Below are positions 10,257 to 21,879 of a stretch of DNA of 64,000 bases, piece by piece (the first letter of the stretch is position 1; every line of letters starts with the position of its first letter). The stretch covers positions 653,688,920 to 653,752,919 of the forward strand of contig NC_081405.1 of NCBI RefSeq assembly GCF_030272615.1, in the 5' to 3' direction. Source of the stretch: Cryptomeria japonica. Taxonomy: Eukaryota > Streptophyta > Pinopsida > Cupressales > Cupressaceae. Below the pieces are notes generated by a model, which saw nothing but the letters and a program-made list of their open reading frames with translations, had not been told where the DNA came from and searched no databases. The position numbers and the translations under genes were made by a program.

Positions 10257-13150
10257 TTCAATCCATACAAGGCTTTATGTAGCTTACACACCATGTCACT
10301 ATCTTCTGATAGGGAAAAGCCATCTGGTTTCTCTATATACACCTCTTCTTCAAGTATTCCATTTAGGAATGCAAATTTTACATCCATTTGATATACATTG
10401 AATCCCTTGAAAGCTGCATATGCAAGAAGCATATGGACTCCTTCCAATCTAGCTACTGGAGAAAAGGTTTCTCCATAGTCTTCTCCTTCTTCTTCTTGAG
10501 CATATCCTTTACACACCAGTCTGGCTTTATTTCTTACCACTGTTCCATCTTCATTCAGCTTATTTCTGAAAACCCATTTGGTGCCTATGATATTTTTATA
10601 CAAAGGTCTGGGTACCAAAGACCATGTACCGTTCTTTTCTATCTGGTCAAGTTCCTCTTCCATTTCCTTGATCCAATCTTCATCTTTATGTGCCTCTTTA
10701 AATGTTTTAGGCTCAAATTCAGAGATCATGCAAGAATTTTCTCTAACCTTTCTTCTTGTAAGAATTCTTGCATCCTTGTCTCCTATGATCTACTTTGGAT
10801 CATGATTCAGCTTTACATACCTAGGAATGATCTTAGTTGTTTTCTCTTGCTTTTCTTCTTCATCCTCATCTTCATCAGCATCAACTTCTACCGGTGTAGG
10901 AGCACTATTGCTGGTACTAGGCTATTTTGCAACTGATTCCTAGTGGGTTACTACCGATTCATCTCCTACTTGCTTGTTGCCGGTTTCCTCAAGTTTCTCA
11001 AAGGTTTCATCAACTCTAACATTGATACTTTCAACAATTCTCTGATTCCTATTGTTGAAACATTTGAGAACTTTTCTCTTTGTGGAATACCCTAGGAATA
11101 TTCCCTCATCACAATTTGCATCAAACTTGCTTTGATGTTCACTCCTCTTGATATAACATTTGCTACCAAACACTCTAAAGTAGCTTGTTACTGGTGTCTT
11201 ACTGGTCCAATACTCATAAAGAGGTTTATCCTTACCTTTCTTGATGAGTACCTGGTTCATTGTGTAGACTGTAGTGCTCACCGCTTCTCTCCAGAAAGTG
11301 TGAGCAACCTTCCCTTGGATCAACATAGTTCTTGCTGCTTCAACTACAGTCTAGTTGTTCCTCTCTGCTAGGCCATTCTACTATGGAGTCCAGGGTGAAG
11401 AAAGTTTCCTCTCGATGCCATTCTCTTCACACTACTTGTTGAATTCACCAAAAGTGAATTCTCCTCCTTGATCAGTTCTTAGGAACTTAATCCTCTTAGC
11501 GCTTTCTTTTTCAACCAGTGCTCTGAAGGATTTGAATTTTCCAAAAGCTTCAGACTTGTCTTTCAAGAATGTGAACCACATCATTCTTGAGCAATCATTA
11601 GTAAGAATCATAAAATACCTATCTCCCTACACACTCCTAGTTTTCATAGGACCACACAAATCACTATGCACAAGATCAAGTAAATTGTTTGCAGCAAAAG
11701 ATTTACCTTTGAAGGTTGAGGAAGACATTTTCCCTAGTTGACACTCTCTGCACAAAGGATTCTTTGGTTTTCTCAGCATAGACAATCCTCTAACTGCCTT
11801 GATCTTACTAGCCTTCACAATATTATCAAAGTTTACATGGCAGTCTCCTATGCCATAACCAGCTATCATCAAACTTAGCCATTAGACATGTACTGATATT
11901 TTCATTCAGCTGAAATAAGTTACTTTTGGTCTACATACCGGTGGCCATTAGCTAACCACTCTTTCCTTTTATTTTGCACATGACATCTTTGAATTTTAGA
12001 GTGAGTGCATTATCATTTAGTTGGGCAACACTCAAAAGGTTGTGTCTGAGACCTTCTACCCAATAGACATTATCAACATTGCTTTTTCCATTTAGAGATA
12101 TGGACCCTCTGCCTTTTACCATACATGGTTCATCATTACCAAATCGGACCACACCACCATCATACTCTTCTAGAGACAAAAACTTACTCCAGTCACTAGT
12201 CATGTGGTGAGAACAGCCACTGTCAATAATCCATTCATTGGAATTATCAAAGCGGGAGACAAGAGCCTTCTTGTTTGACACATCTTCCTTAACTACTACA
12301 AACACAATGTCTTCACTTTCTTCATCTTCTAATTCCTCATTAGTGACACCTTCATCAACTGCTACAAAATAGTTTCTCCTATTTCCTCCTTTAAACTTCT
12401 TGAACTTCTCTGGTTTGTCCTTATTATCACCATTAGGACAGTTTACAGCAATGTGTCCTATCCTATTGCAAGAAAAGCATTTCAAATGGAGCTTACCTTT
12501 GTATTTACTAGTTCCCTTAGGAAGTCTCTTAGAAATAAGAGCTTCAAATTCCATTAGGATCTCCTCATCATCCATTTCTTTGCTTTGTCTTGGTTCACAA
12601 CTGGTACTTGCTTCTTTTCCCTTTCTGGATGGTGCAGTAGATTCTCTAAAGGATGATTTAGTCTTCTGTATACAACTGCCATCATAATTATTTAGCTCAT
12701 ATGTGGTCAAATTTGCAATGATGGAGTCTAGGGATACCTTTGTCTTGTCTATGGACCTCAACTCCTAAATAGAAACAACCCTTATTGCATAGACCAGTAA
12801 TAAGGATCTCAAGACTTTGCTAACAACAGTGGAATCATCTATTTTACCACCTGCACTCTTGATGTCTCCAACAACAGTTTTGATTCTCATTCCATACTAT
12901 TGAATGGTCTCTCCTTCAACCATCCACATGTCTTCAAACTTTCCCCTAAGGCTCTCTTCCTTAGCTTGTTTCATATGCTCATCACCGCCATAGATATTCT
13001 CTAGAGCATCCCATACTTCTTTGGGATTATCTTTATCCTGAACATCAATAAACTCAATCTCAGATACATTGCTGATTAGGGCTTCCATGACTTGCCCATT
13101 CTCCTGAATCTCTCTTTTTTGGTCATCGGTGAGAGTACTGGTAGGATTTT
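10257..13150 (-). pseudogene. Element E gag-pol, 5' part: gag remnant, zinc knuckle, protease, integrase, RT N-terminus
   Basis: The minus strand reads, in order: a gag fragment (EIQENGQVMEALISN, 12897-13150); a CCHC knuckle CFSCNRIGHIAVNC near 12440-12480; the protease motif WIIDSGCSHHMT near 12220; the integrase zinc module (CHVNFDNI, LCRECQLGK, 11627-11872); integrase core pieces (HSDLCGP near 11665, an Asp block near 11480 and Glu in AERNN near 11355); and the RT N-terminus (10257-10729: [43 protein letters not shown]) up to element A. Several stops and shifts separate the pieces, for example near 11880 and 12770 and two TAGs around 11345-11380. The gag N-terminus is gone because the 5' deletion fuses it to the LTR at about 13150. 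It was the polyprotein for packaging, integration and reverse transcription and is now dead. Confidence 0.85.
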
Positions 13151-14197
13151 ACAATTGGTTCTTCTGGGAACCGATCCTACTAGGAATCACCCAGTTAAGG
13201 GATGGCTAAATACCCAGTTAAAGGTTAGAACCTTGTTAAAGGTTACCTCGCAAGAGGATTTGAAGAAATCATTGAATTGAGTTACCTTGTTAAAGGATTT
13301 ACACAAAATCCTATTAAAGCTACCTGATTAAGGGAATTTCCAACTACTGAAATGGTTAGAAGTCAACAGGTAATATACTGATCTGATAACAACACTCAAT
13401 GCCAAGGCAGATCCACTTTAGCTCCTCTTCTTCTGCAATCACAATCTGCAAGTATTAATACACTTCTCGAGTCTAGCAAGAATCAAGTATCTCTTCACTT
13501 GGATACACACATAACATTTGCCAACAACTTCAAAATGAAAAACATCAACGACCTTATAGGAAACAGATAGGTTGGTAGGATAAACCCTAAACCCTAAAAA
13601 TTTAGGTTTAACAATTCAGTCAGTTCAATCCTGACTATTAATCACACTGCATTTGAATACAACAGTCTTGAACAGATCTTAAGACATTCTCCAACGTTCA
13701 TTCTTTGCCACTTCAGGAAGTTGATAACCCATCACACACTCTCCACCGTTTATAGAGACTTCGCACATTCCCAAGGTAGATAGGATCAATCTCCATGCAA
13801 GATCCTCAAGGAAATCCTTCACGCGCACAAGTCTGACATTGCAACACTATCTGGTCTTCATTACAATGCTAACTCATCACAAGATGTCATTGGTTGAATC
13901 ACACAAGCTTGGAATGCGTCAACTGGTAGTCATGCCAGATGAAACCCCAAAACAAAACTTCCATATACCAGTTCTCATTCTAACATACCGGTTCAACTGG
14001 TAGTCAACTGGTAGTCATGCCAGATGAAACCCCAAAACAAAACTTCCATATACCAGTTCTCATTCTAACATACCGGTTCACCTTGAACAAACATATCACT
14101 TCACTTTTATACATATACTGGTTTACACTTCAGCATATTGACATCAATGACAACATACAATATCATCATGTCATCATGCTCTGCACATATGCCAATA
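13150..14197 (-). repeat. Element E 5' LTR, truncated
   Basis: It matches 892-2348 from about 1357 onward (TTTACAAT, then GGTTCTNCTNGGAAC). About 460 bp of the U5 side, with the primer site, are missing. An 85-bp tandem duplication (13926-14010 and 14011-14090) is present here but not in the 3' LTR. The end GCCAATA abuts the GTTTC target site. Confidence 0.8.
13926..14090. repeat. 85-bp tandem duplication inside the E 5' LTR
   Basis: The stretch starting GTAGTCATGCCAGATG occurs twice, 85 bases apart, in near-identical form. The 3' LTR has it once (about 2162), so the duplication arose after insertion or during the last reverse transcription. Confidence 0.8.
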
Positions 14198-14202
14198 GTT
14201 TC
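14198..14202. repeat. Target-site duplication GTTTC of element E (right copy)
   Basis: This is the exact partner of 887-891. Element F's LTR continues from here. Confidence 0.85.
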
Positions 14203-14435
14203 AGGGCCTCTAAAGCCCTCATAATAAAATTTAAACCTTTCATTGGACCCCTCCAAAATGGAAAATTTAATATCTTCAAAACTAGTTGTGATCTTGCAAC
14301 ATAACTTTACCAGAATGCTTATCTAGCCAACTAGAAGCTTCAAGGAGAATTTTGCATCATTTTGTGCTCAAATGAAAACTTACTATAAATAGTAATCTCA
14401 TATAAATACAAGGTTGAGACACCATTTTCCCAACA
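14203..14435 (-). repeat. Element F 3' LTR, proximal part
   Basis: This is the minus-strand start of the F LTR (TGTTGGGAAAATGG at 14435), directly after the tract GTGGGGGATT. It ends at the E insertion and continues at about 295-891. Confidence 0.65.
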
Positions 14436-14447
14436 AATCCCCCACTT
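14436..14447 (-). other. Polypurine tract, element F
   Basis: The minus strand reads AAGTGGGGGATT immediately before the LTR start TGTTGGG. This is the normal copia arrangement for plus-strand priming. Confidence 0.75.
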
Positions 14448-14490
14448 TTCGAACACCTTGCAAGAGCAAAGGGAGTATCAACACAATAAA

Positions 14491-17400
14491 TCAATTGCTA
14501 GGGGCCATGAGGCCCAAAGACTCTAAGCACCATCTGAACTTCTTTGGGCTCGTAGCCTTAGTTAAAGAATCTATAACATTCATCAAAGGTTATACCTTAA
14601 CTAGCTTCACCCTGCCATCTTCAACCATATCTCTGACAAAATGATACTAAACATCAATCTGCTTGGTCTGGGCATGAAATGTTGGGTTCTTAGCTAGGCA
14701 TATTGCACTCTAACTGTCACAATAAACTATCATGACAACTTGTTCTATCCAATATCTGAACACAGTCTCTTAAAACAAATAGCCTCTTTACAAGCATGAG
14801 TAGGTGCCATATACTCTGCTTCAGTAGTGGACAAAGAAACCATAGCCCGTCGCTTACTCATCCAACTAATTGCACCACCAAATAAAGTAAACACATAAGA
14901 ATTGGTGGATCTTCTGCTATCAATATCACCTGCCGAGTCTGAATCCACATAACCATGAATATCAAGGGAAATCACATCCCCAATAGAATTACCATGATAA
15001 CACAAAGAATATTTTGAGGTACCCTTCAAATATTTGAAGACTCTTTTTACTGCATCCCAATGAACTCTACCAGGATTAGACATATACCTAGAAAGAACTC
15101 CCATTGCTTGGGCAATGTTTGGTCTAGTATAGACAATAACATACATCAAACTTCCAACTACACTTTGGTAAGGAACTTTTCTCATGTCTTCCATCTTCGA
15201 TGGGGATGCTAGACAATCTGCAGTAGATAATTTTGTTCCAACTGTAAAAGGAGCACACAATGGTCTACAATCTTGCATGTTGAACCTCTATACTACTCAA
15301 TTCTCATACTTACTCTGGCCTAGCCATAGCTTTCTATTGACTCTATCTCTTCTAATTTCCCTCCCTAGAATGTGTTTCGCTACACCAAGATCTTTCATTT
15401 TAAATTTAGGAGTGAGTTGAGAATTTAGTTCTAAAATCATACCTTTCCCTTTACCAATGAATAATATATCATCAACATACAATGCAATGTATAGGAAATG
15501 ATCACCATCAGATTTATAATAAACATAGTGATCTGATTTAGAACACTCAAATCCTAAACTCAACACATATGTATCAAATTTCTGGTACCATATCCTAGGA
15601 CTCTGTTTGAAACCATAAAGGGATTTTTTTAATTTACAGACCAAATTACTTTTACCTTTCACCACATAGTGCTCTTGTTGTGTCATATAAATATCCTCCC
15701 CCAAATCACCATGAAGGAAAGCAGTTTTCACATCCATTTTCTCAACCTCTAAATCATAAGCATCAACTATAGAAAGCAAAAATCTAATGGATGCCATTTT
15801 GGAAATAGGAGATAATATCTCACCATAATCAACACCCTCAACTTGAGAGTAGCCTTTTGCAACTAGCCTTTCTTTATACATCACAATGCTTCCATTTGAA
15901 CTTATCTTTTTCTTGAACACCCATTTGCAACCAACAAGATTTCATCCTTCAGGAAGTGGTATAAGATCCCATGTATCATTCTTTTTCAAAGTAGCCATTT
16001 CTTCTTCCATATAAATCTTATAGGATTCTGCATCATTCATACCTAATGCCTCTTCTATAAATTTTGGTTCATCCACATTAGTATTCAAAGAAAAAATACA
16101 TCTCCAATCATTAGGTGAATACCTTTCAGATGGTTGTCTATGTATTGTAGACCTTTGAACAATATGTGTTATAGGTTCTTCCCCCTCTTCTCAATATTCA
16201 GAGCTAGATGAGCTCTCCTCAACTTCTTGCCTATCTAGGGGTCTCGATTGAACTCTTTCAAGTGTAGAATAAAATTGAATCACATCTTCCATTTTAGTCT
16301 ATTCTAGCTGCAATGTAACAAAAGGAGACTTAATTTCTCTAAAAATAACACTTCTACTATTAATTACCTTTTGTGCAACAGGATCCCAAAGCTTGTATCC
16401 TTTCACACCATAACTATACCTAATGAAGATACTTTTCAAAACCATGTCCTCCAACTTTTTCCACTTCTCCTTTGGTACATGTGCATATGCCTCACAACCA
16501 AAAACTCTAAGATGTCTCAATGAAGGCTTGTGACTTGACCATGCTTCCATAGATATTTTATCAACAAGGGCTAATGTGGGAGACCTGTTAATTAGGTAGT
16601 AAGAAGTGGCAACAACTGTAGCCCAAAAATTTTGTTCCAGACCACCATCACTCAACATACTACTAGCCTTCTTCATCATTGTCCTATTCATTTTTTCTAC
16701 AACTCCATTCTGCTATGGAGAATATGAAGTTGTCTTATGTCTGTTAATGGCATAGTCTTTACATAATCTATGAAAATTATTAGAGTAAAATTCATCGCCA
16801 TTATCAGTCCTCAAACTTTTACTTTTATTTCTAGTCTCCAACTCAACCATTGATTTAAATTCTTTAAATCAACTGAAAACTACAGATTTACTCTTTAGAA
16901 AATATACCCATGCCCTACTAAAATCATCAATAAATGAAACATAATATGTGGATTTTCCAATCGAAGGAACATCTACAAGACCAAACAAATCAGATTGAAT
17001 AAGATCCAAAACACCACAAGTTTTATGAGAACTCGAGTAAAACTGAACGCGGTTTTTGTTTTCCATAAATGTAATGCTTATAGAAATAAAAGTCAAGATT
17101 ACAATCTTTCAAACCTTCAATGAGGTTTTTATTTTTCAAGGTCCTTAGACCATTTTCTCCAATGTGGCCAAGCCTCTCATGCCATAGCATAGTCTTATTT
17201 GTAGGTAACTTTGCTTCAAAAGAAAGAGTAACCTTAGGTACCCAAAAGCCATTTCTATATGCTGAAGGTGAAACCCTCAAATCTTCCATAGATTTATTTT
17301 TTATAGAAGTGTTATTACACTCAATAGTGTATACATATAGCTTATACAAAGTGTCGAACCTGACACCTCTAGCAATTGCCATAGCACCCTTAATTATTTT

Positions 17401-17937
17401 ACATCCTACTTCGGAAAAGACTACCTACACACCCGCATCTATCAGTTTACTCACAGATAACAAATTTTGTTTTAAACTAGGGATATGTGTCACACCATTA
17501 ATCATTTTTATTCTACCATCCGAAAACTTGATTCCAACTTTACCTCGACAAACAATGTCTAAATGTGAACCATCACCCAAGTACACCTTCCCTCCATTAA
17601 ATTCTTCATATTCAGAAAACCAATCTCTATTGGCAGTCATATGAAAAGATGCAACTGAGTCAATTAACCAGGCATCATTACCTACATGAGTCACCAAAGC
17701 TACAATAAATGCATCACCATCTTTCTTCTCAGACTCAGAATCAGAATCAATGTCCTTTTTCTTCTTCTTTTCTTCTTTGCAATCCTTACGGATGTGACCA
17801 GGTTTACTGCAATTCCAGTGAATGACTTTAGACATTATAGGAGATTTCGATCTCCCTCTTGCTTTGGACTTATGATGCTTCTCATTCTTCTTGCCTTTCT
17901 CCTTAGGTCTTCCATGAACAGTTAGGGCTTCCTTCAA
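14491..17937 (-). pseudogene. Element F pol: zinc knuckle, protease, integrase, RT, RNase H
   Basis: The minus strand begins right after element G with SLKEALTVHGRPKEK and a Lys-rich linker, then a knuckle whose first Cys is His (HWNCSKPGHIRKDC, about 17810). The protease site is WLIDSVASFHMT near 17660 (DSV instead of DSG). The integrase zinc module (HERLGHIGENG) lies near 17170 and the core with HTNR-type ending (MNRTMMKKASSML) near 16680. RT (15297-15920) has LYVDDILFIGKG near 15465. RNase H (14745-15278) has YVDSDSAGDIDSRRSTNSYVF and STTEAEYMAPTHA, ending LTKATSPKKF at 14491. Stops or shifts separate the domains (near 15290, 15940, 16200 and 17400). The DSV change would itself disable the protease. 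The order is standard Ty1/copia. Confidence 0.85.
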
Positions 17938-17945
17938 ACTGTGGG

Positions 17946-17950
17946 ATGCC
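17946..17950. repeat. Target-site duplication ATGCC of element G (left copy)
   Basis: ATGCC is repeated exactly at 22934-22938. Removing G and one copy rejoins the F reading frame (EEMKRK-A-SHSLKEA). Confidence 0.93.
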
Positions 17951-18380
17951 TGTTAGGGTTTCAAGCAAATCCGAAGCAAATATGAACTAACAATTATATG
18001 CAGATTTAAATACAAAAGATAAAGAAATAAAACAGGACACAGATAACACAGAGATTTAACGTGGTTCACCCAGAATGGGTTACGTCCACCATACACAGCC
18101 GTCCAATCTTTCTTATTATCCAGCAAAAAGTACATCAACCTTTTTAATGCCTTAAGCATCCCAGCCACTTATAACATGCATTTTTAGGGCAACAAACAAA
18201 GTCGGCCTTTTTAGGGTTTTATTACAATGTCAGTTTTCATCAACAAAAAATGGCAAAAAAAAATTTTCTCGGGGGCTGCCGCCCCCGAACCCCTGCCCAG
18301 GGCCCGGCTCGGCCCCGGACCCCGGCGAGGATATGTGCTGAGTGTACAGTACTTTGCTGATCAGTCACCACATTTCAACA
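17951..18380 (-). repeat. Element G 3' LTR (430 bp)
   Basis: It runs from TGTTAGGGTTTCAAGC to CATTTCAACA. It contains a GC-rich block (18269-18330) with a perfect 8-bp stem, TCGGGGGC/GCCCCCGA, around a TGCC loop at 18269-18288. It also has a GTGGTTCACCC..GGGTTACGTCCACC block near 18061-18090. Confidence 0.95.
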
Positions 18381-18392
18381 ATCTCCCACTTG
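18381..18392 (-). other. Polypurine tract, element G
   Basis: The minus strand reads CCAAGTGGGAGAT directly before the LTR start TGTTGAAATG. A similar CAAGTGGGAGATTGTTTGG block recurs near 18418-18434. Confidence 0.85.
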
Positions 18393-18516
18393 GAGACTGA
18401 TCAGGCTCCACACCAAACAATCTCCCACTTGGAGACTGATACTACATGACACCACTGTACATGCAACATCCGCTGGATAAAACACTAGGACTTGACTGGT
18501 ATAAATTCCACAATTA

Positions 18517-21500
18517 TTAATCAAGAACACCAACAGAAACTGATGAAGAAATCAGCTTCTCTTGTGGAACTGCCTTTGTGAACATATCAGCAGGATTCTC
18601 ACTTGTGTGAATCTTCTCAAGCCGTAACTGACCCTCCTCCAAAATAGTCCGGATGAAGTGGTACCTGAGCTGAATGTGCTTTGTCCTTGAATGAAAAGCA
18701 GAGTTCTTCGCAAGATGAATGGCACTCTGGCTATCAGTATACAATGGGCTATCCTCTTGTGTCTGACCCAATTCCTTCAGAAAACATTGCAACCAAATCA
18801 TCTCTTTGCTGGCTTCTGTAGCAGCAACATACTCAGCTTCAGTGGTTGAAAGTGCAACAACCTTTTGCAGCCTAGAAATCCAACTGACTGCAGTTCCCCC
18901 TATAGTAAAAACATACCCTGTAGTACTCCTCCGTGAATCAATATCACCTGCCAGATCAGAGTCAACAAATCCACTTAGAGCAGCATTAGATCCTTTGAAA
19001 CATAATGCCTTCGTAGTAGTTCCTTTCAAATACCGAAGAATCCATTTCACAGCATTCCAATGTTCCATACCCGGATTACTCATAAACCTGCTCACAACTC
19101 CCACTGCATGTGCAATATCTGGCCTTGTGCATACCATTGCATACATCAGACTGCCAACAGCTGATGAATACGGGATGTTAGACATTTTATTAACCTCTTC
19201 CTGTGCCTTTGGACACATCTCCTTAGTCAATTTGAAATGACTAGCCAAAGGTGTACTAACTGCTTTTGCATCCTGCATGTTAAATCTTTTCAACACCTTC
19301 TTTATATACTCACTTTGGGACAAATTCAAGGTTCTATTTTTCCTGTCCCGTGTAATCCTCATACCGAGAATTTGCTTAGCTGCACCCAAATCCTTCATAG
19401 CAAATGACCTGGCTAATTTTTGTTTAAGATCATTTATATGTTGCATGTTAGACCCAGCAACAAGCATGTCATCAACATAAAGCAACAGGATAATATAACT
19501 GCCATTATCAAATCTCTTAAAATATACACAATGATCAAAGTGACATCTATGATAACCGTGTTCAGCCATGAAACTATCAAATTTTAAATACCATTGTCGG
19601 GGTGCTTGCTTTAGGCCATACAGACTTTTCTTCAACCTGCACACCAAGTTCTCCTTACCTTTGACCTCATATCCCTGTGGTTGCAACATGTAAATTTCCT
19701 CCTCCAAATCTCCATGGAGAAAAGATGTTTTGACATCTAATTGTTCAAGATGTAAATCATCTGCAGCCACAAGACTAAGTACAGTTCTAATTGAAGTCAT
19801 TTTTACAACTGGAGAAAATATTTCATCATAATCTATACCCTTTTTCTGTGCAAAACCTTTTACCACAAGTCTGGCCTTATATCTTTTCTGACCTCCTTCC
19901 TCCTCCTTCAGCCGATAAACCCATTTGTTAGGCAAGGCTCTTTTTTCTGCAGGTAAAGGGACTAAGTCCCAAGTCTTATTTTTCATCAAGGAGTCCATCT
20001 CCTCTTTCATGCCTAGTTGCCACTGTTGTTTGGCATCCACCTGCATTGCTTCTTCATATTCTTCTGGTTCACCAGAATCTGTTAATAAAATAGAATACAA
20101 AGAAGGAGAAAATCTTTCAGGGGGTCTTCTTGTCCTCGTAGAATGTCTAACACTTGCAGGAGTTTGTGGGACAATCTGTTGTTGCTGAGCATCAGGTACC
20201 TGTGGCATTTCATTTTCAGGAATCTCATCCAACACCACATATTCTTGTTTGTCCTGTTCATGCTTCTTTTCCTGCATCTGTTCTTTATACATAACCTTCT
20301 CATTGAATATAACATCTCTACTTCTAATTATTTTCTTATTTTCAAAATCCCATAACCGATAGCCATATTCATCTATCCCATATCCAATGAAGGTACATTT
20401 CTGAGATTTAGCATCAAGCTTGGTTCTGTTTTCTTTATCAACATGGACAAAAGCTTCGCAACCAAAAGTTTTTAGAAAAGAATAATTTACCTTTTTACCA
20501 GTCCATGCCTCCTCTAGAATACCACCATCCAAAGGGGTTGAAGGTCCTCTATTTATCAAATAGACAGCAGTATGTACAGCATCTGCCCAAAAATGTAAGG
20601 GCAATCCAGCATGCAATCTCATGCTCCTCGCACGTTCCATGATGGTCCTATTTATTCTCTCTGACACACCATTTTCCTGTGGAGTTCCTGGAACTATCTT
20701 CTGCTTTCGAATCCCATTTAAGGAACAGTAATCTTCAAATGCTTTGCTGCAATACTCACCTCCATTATCCGATCTAAGACACTTCAACTTTTTTCCTGTC
20801 TCATTCTCAACCAGAGCTTTCCATTTCTTAAAAGTTTCAAAAACATCTGATTTTTGTTTTAGGAAATATACCCATGTTTTTCTAGTTGAGTCATCAATAA
20901 AAATAACATAATAACAAGAGCCACCAAGAGATGATACCTGAGTCGGTCCCCATACATCTGAATGTACAAGCTCTAACTTCTCACTCTTCTTCTCTTTCCC
21001 AACCTTGAGAAATCTGACTCTTTTTTGTTTACCATAAACACAGTTTTCACAGAACTCTAAATCAATCTTCTTTAGTCCTGGCAATAGATTTTTAGAGTGA
21101 AGGATTTTCATCCCTTTCTCACTCATGTGCCCAAGCCTATGGTGCCACATTATCAAATCTGTTCTTGCAACATTTATTGTTGTTGTCCCTGCAGTAACTT
21201 TATCTGTAGCAGCTAAGGTAGAGTAAGTGTTACCAGTACACAGATATAATGTGCCTACCTTTGCACCTTTAGCTACTACTAACGATCCTTTAGTGACCTT
21301 CCACATACTATCTGAGAAGGTAACTATGCAACCTTCACTACCTAGTTGCCCTGCAGAAATTAAATTTCTTCTTAAATTAGGAACATGTCTTACCTCCTGC
21401 AGAAACCAGTCATTACCATTCTGCAACTTGATCTTTATCTTTCCTTTTCCAACAATTTGACAGGGCTCATCATCACCCAAATATACCTGTCCAAAATCAC

Positions 21501-21837
21501 CTTGAACATAATCTAGAAAATATTTTCTATGGGGTGTAGCATGAAATGAAGCCCCAGAATCTATTACCCAGGAATCATTAACATTATCCAAACATAAGAT
21601 TAAAGCATCTTGTAGAGTATTACTTGCAATATTAGCTTCCTTACTGTCATTTTCATTTTTGTCTCCTTTGTTTTTCCGAGACCAACAGTCTTTCTTTAGA
21701 TGACCAGGCTTTCCGCAGTACCAGCAATCTTTCTTTCTTCTAGATTGAGAGCGTCCTTTCTTTGACTTCCCTCGTGACTTCTCATTCCCAGGGCCTTTTC
21801 CTCTTTCCTTTGATCTTCCTCTGTTCTCCACATTCAA
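18517..21837 (-). CDS. Element G pol polyprotein: zinc knuckle, protease, integrase, RT, RNase H
   Basis: This is an uninterrupted frame of 1106 codons. From the N-terminus: a basic linker and CCHC knuckle CWYCGKPGHLKKDC (about residues 38-51); protease WVIDSGASFHAT (about 90-101); the integrase zinc module HHRLGHMSEKGM and CENCVYGKQK; the integrase core with HSDVWGP, LRSDNGGEYCS and the Glu in VSERINRT; RT from WVYRLKEEEGG with LLYVDDMLVAG; and RNase H with DSDLAGDIDSRRSTTGYVF, STTEAEYVAATEA and YTDSQSAIHLA, ending shortly after PADMFTKAVPQEK. All catalytic residues I can identify are present. The first Met is not a true start: the frame continues upstream into gag, separated only by the TGA at 21880-21882. 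The linker at about 510-560 is Gln/Glu-rich, as is usual between integrase and RT. Except for that stop, this pol could be active. Confidence 0.95.
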   Translation of the reverse strand: MNVENRGRSKERGKGPGNEKSRGKSKKGRSQSRRKKDCWYCGKPGHLKKDCWSRKNKGDKNENDSKEANIASNTLQDALILCLDNVNDSWVIDSGASFHATPHRKYFLDYVQGDFGQVYLGDDEPCQIVGKGKIKIKLQNGNDWFLQEVRHVPNLRRNLISAGQLGSEGCIVTFSDSMWKVTKGSLVVAKGAKVGTLYLCTGNTYSTLAATDKVTAGTTTINVARTDLIMWHHRLGHMSEKGMKILHSKNLLPGLKKIDLEFCENCVYGKQKRVRFLKVGKEKKSEKLELVHSDVWGPTQVSSLGGSCYYVIFIDDSTRKTWVYFLKQKSDVFETFKKWKALVENETGKKLKCLRSDNGGEYCSKAFEDYCSLNGIRKQKIVPGTPQENGVSERINRTIMERARSMRLHAGLPLHFWADAVHTAVYLINRGPSTPLDGGILEEAWTGKKVNYSFLKTFGCEAFVHVDKENRTKLDAKSQKCTFIGYGIDEYGYRLWDFENKKIIRSRDVIFNEKVMYKEQMQEKKHEQDKQEYVVLDEIPENEMPQVPDAQQQQIVPQTPASVRHSTRTRRPPERFSPSLYSILLTDSGEPEEYEEAMQVDAKQQWQLGMKEEMDSLMKNKTWDLVPLPAEKRALPNKWVYRLKEEEGGQKRYKARLVVKGFAQKKGIDYDEIFSPVVKMTSIRTVLSLVAADDLHLEQLDVKTSFLHGDLEEEIYMLQPQGYEVKGKENLVCRLKKSLYGLKQAPRQWYLKFDSFMAEHGYHRCHFDHCVYFKRFDNGSYIILLLYVDDMLVAGSNMQHINDLKQKLARSFAMKDLGAAKQILGMRITRDRKNRTLNLSQSEYIKKVLKRFNMQDAKAVSTPLASHFKLTKEMCPKAQEEVNKMSNIPYSSAVGSLMYAMVCTRPDIAHAVGVVSRFMSNPGMEHWNAVKWILRYLKGTTTKALCFKGSNAALSGFVDSDLAGDIDSRRSTTGYVFTIGGTAVSWISRLQKVVALSTTEAEYVAATEASKEMIWLQCFLKELGQTQEDSPLYTDSQSAIHLAKNSAFHSRTKHIQLRYHFIRTILEEGQLRLEKIHTSENPADMFTKAVPQEKLISSSVSVGVLD

Positions 21838-21879
21838 AACACTACCCGATGATGTTGGAGTCTCACCTGTGCTTTTCCT

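Larger units (their letters stand above)
892..14197 (-). mobile_element. Element E: SIRE/Maximus-like copia retrotransposon, interrupted by A
   Basis: E is bounded by a perfect 5-bp duplication (GTTTC). On the minus strand it reads: truncated 5' LTR (about 13150-14197), gag remnant, protease, integrase, RT (split by A), RNase H, polypurine tract (2349-2362) and full 3' LTR (892-2348). A deletion fused the 5' LTR to the middle of gag, removing the end of U5, the primer site and the gag start. Without A it is about 6.7 kb. Its proteins and LTR match element D closely, so E and D are one family. The SIRE/Maximus assignment rests on the style of the Met-tRNA/AAAGGGGGAGAT signals in related elements here and on RT similarity. 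It is an inference. Confidence 0.9.

Noticed and set aside
18270-18340. rRNA or CpG-island promoter of a host gene
   Set aside because: The GC-rich block is present in both LTRs of element G and is therefore an LTR feature.
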